Positions 62,302-64,000 of a stretch of DNA of 64,000 nt are shown piece by piece; the stretch's first letter is position 1, and each line of letters opens with the position of its first letter. The notes beneath the pieces are model-generated. The model saw only the letters and a list, made by a program, of their open reading frames with translations, was not told the DNA's origin and searched no databases. The position numbers were made by a program, and so were the translations under genes. The stretch comes from Echinostoma caproni (taxonomy: Eukaryota > Platyhelminthes > Trematoda > Plagiorchiida > Echinostomatidae): the NCBI GenBank assembly GCA_900618425.1, contig UZAN01040004.1, positions 29,540 through 93,539 of the forward strand, in the 5' to 3' direction.

Positions 62302-63091
62302 TTGTGCATAGATTTGAATGTTCGTATTGTTGTCACCATAATGAAGCAAGCAGCGCTTGAAACCGAAAGTTCCCGTTATCTCAGTGAAAACGACAGAAAC
62401 AGAATTGCACGTATTGATTTTGCCCAAGAATTCAAATCTCGACGTGCGTCATTTTGGCGATCGATTTATTTCGTCGACGAGTGCATGGTGTGCGACGAGC
62501 CTTGGAAGGCTCAGACAAAAGTCATTTTTAGTGAGAATTTCCCAAAAGAACTTATTCCACCAAATGAAAGAGTTTCTCACCCGTCGAGATTACTCATTCG
62601 GGCAGGAATAAAACATGGTCAGCCTTGTCGGTGGACATCAGTCAAAGGCACCATGAATAGTGCGAAATTTGCATCAATAATTTCGAAAATTTTTGTAGAA
62701 CATCATGAAAAAGAATCGTCTGGAAAAGTTATCGTTTTTCAGAATAACGCTCCGTGTCATGTTTCACGAGAGATTAGTAAACTTATTTAGTTAAGTAGTC
62801 TGGTTCACTTATTATTTGTCTTCAGAATTCAGAAAAGATGCGTGACCCTAAGGTCCAGATAATGCAACTTCCTCCTAGTATCCCGGATCCCAGCGTGATT
62901 GAAAATCTGTTTTCTCTTTTGAAGAGATAGGTCAATGTGCTACTTATGCATTGGACCTTGGAGGCAAAAGTGCGATACGAATGGAGCACAACATAGAAAA
63001 TGACTTCATAACAAAGCTGGTGGGTTTGACGCCGAAGAGAATCAAAAACGTTCTAAAGAACAAAAACAGAGTAATCGACTACTAGTGTACG
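62302..63091 (+). pseudogene. Tc1/mariner-family transposase, degenerate
   Basis: This resembles the catalytic part of a Tc1-like DDE transposase, which cuts and joins DNA at the element's inverted repeats. The first catalytic Asp is in YFVDECMV (62476-62478). The second block reads VFQNNAPCH, where the family has Asp-Asn; here the Asp codon is AAT (62743-62745), a D-to-N change at a catalytic residue, 89 codons after the first. The third block, LPPSIPDPSVIENL, lies near 62.88-62.91 kb in another frame. A 56-nt GT...AG stretch (62777-62832) separates the blocks, and stops follow LLKR. The C-terminal part (LTPKRIKNVLKNKNRVIDY then TAG) ends near 63091. Terminal inverted repeats were not found. 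The copy is inactive. Confidence 0.8.
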
Positions 63092-63479
63092 CAAACTTTA
63101 CATCATGCTTATTATCAGTGTTAATTTGTTGTTATTAAAAACTGACCCATTCTCTTTAGTCACCTTTTAACTCATCGTGGTCTAGGTCAATCACTACTGA
63201 CGAAATGGGATTATTCACTACATTGTGAACCATTCCATCTGCTGAGTATAAACGATTCATGAAAATCACGGATATAAAGACTCTCCAAGACTTGCTGATT
63301 ATTATTTTTGAAAAATATTTACTTCAGTTTCAATGTTGTGGCCCATACGAACCGACAAGTGTTTCACAGGGACCTGTTGCTTCAGTTTCGTTTAGACCTG
63401 TACAGATGAGGACAAATTGGTTTAGATCGAAAGCTCCCAATTATTTCGAGCAGATAAACCTCAAAGGAGGAAAACTAAA

Positions 63480-63930
63480 GATGGAGGCGTCATTACTTAT
63501 GTGCGCCGGTCGTGGTGCAACTCCAGCAAATGCATGTTTACTCACTGCACACAAAACATTTCTTGTAGTTCTGTAGAATTTCAACCACATTCTCTCCTGC
63601 GTCACCCTTCGATTATCTTTTCAACCTCTACATCACTTATGACTGTACTCCTGTTGAGTTGTCTACCTTCCTGGATGTATTCCATCCAGTCATGTTGGAG
63701 GAATCTGTCCCATCTGTATTTATCTTTGCTGGCGATTTCAACAGACCGGATGTGAGTTTTTACACGCTTATGTCCCTTTAGAACATTTTTACTTTTTCCA
63801 CTTGAAATGATGCCTCCTCGGACCATTGTTTCGTTAACGAACCATATTTTTCCCGCGCCTTCAAATGTGCACAAGTAGGCAATTCCGAACACTGTCTGTT
63901 TTACCTACAATATATGGTGAATGCAAGCAA
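63480..63930 (+). mobile_element. LINE endonuclease fragment (degenerate)
   Basis: Plus-strand reading in shifting frames recovers the apurinic-type endonuclease of a non-LTR retrotransposon. It contains GGVITYVRRSWC, then FLDVFHPVMLEESVPSVFIFAGDFNRPD with the family's GDFN block, and later SSDHCFV with the SDH block. Frameshifts separate these blocks. The preceding 220 nt (63259-63480) may be upstream element sequence. The style suits CR1-like elements, as for the reverse transcriptase at 9.5 kb, but the two are not shown to be the same family. Whether it continues past the window edge is unknown. Confidence 0.7.
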
Positions 63931-64000
63931 CAAATCCTGATGAAGAACGATGCACGTAAGGTAGGTTTACGACAAAACCATCTGACCAATTTGATGGAGT

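Overview
This is eukaryotic nuclear DNA: AT-rich, sparse coding, long introns, decayed retroelements, tRNA-derived short repeats and microsatellites. The best guess is a flatworm, most likely a digenean trematode. That rests on the repeat mix (CR1-like LINE, Ty3/gypsy gag, Tc1-like element, tRNA-headed SINEs), very short candidate introns and a divergent dystroglycan. The species is not determinable from sequence alone. The window is a draft assembly with N-runs at 2339-2367 and 41627-42218 and four isolated single Ns.

The main gene is on the minus strand. Five exons can be chained in phase: 35648-35457, 14562-14009, 8817-8595, 7570-7009 and 6525-6377. Together they give 1680 nt, or 560 codons, with canonical GT/AG ends. 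The encoded ectodomain follows the order of dystroglycan (DAG1): signal peptide, N-terminal cadherin/Ig-like domain, S6-like domain with its conserved cysteine pair, basic cleavage-like site, a short Ser/Pro-rich linker in place of the mucin region, and a second cadherin/Ig-like domain. The first intron is about 20.9 kb. The SEA-like, transmembrane and cytoplasmic exons should lie left of 6377. Only a weak transmembrane candidate (931-1034) was found there.

Other coding-like segments share that strand. Inside intron 1 are an S6-like exon (33997-33602), a hydrophobic exon (33463-33346) and a small exon (35251-35103). Upstream are a signal-peptide exon (42526-42464) next to the large gap, and exon-like ORFs near 46.1, 49.2, 54.5, 54.9, 55.6 and 58.7 kb. 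Some faintly resemble dystroglycan modules, so a second divergent dystroglycan-like gene upstream is possible but unproven.

Mobile DNA: a CR1-like reverse transcriptase fragment (about 9.47-9.83 kb, +), a LINE endonuclease fragment (about 63.48-63.93 kb, +), a Ty3/gypsy gag remnant (about 61.49-60.88 kb, -) and a broken Tc1-like transposase (62.30-63.09 kb, +). There are several tRNA-like SINEs, some fold-back; one fold-back unit (26591-27000) has a 14-bp target-site duplication. The remaining sequence looks intronic or intergenic.
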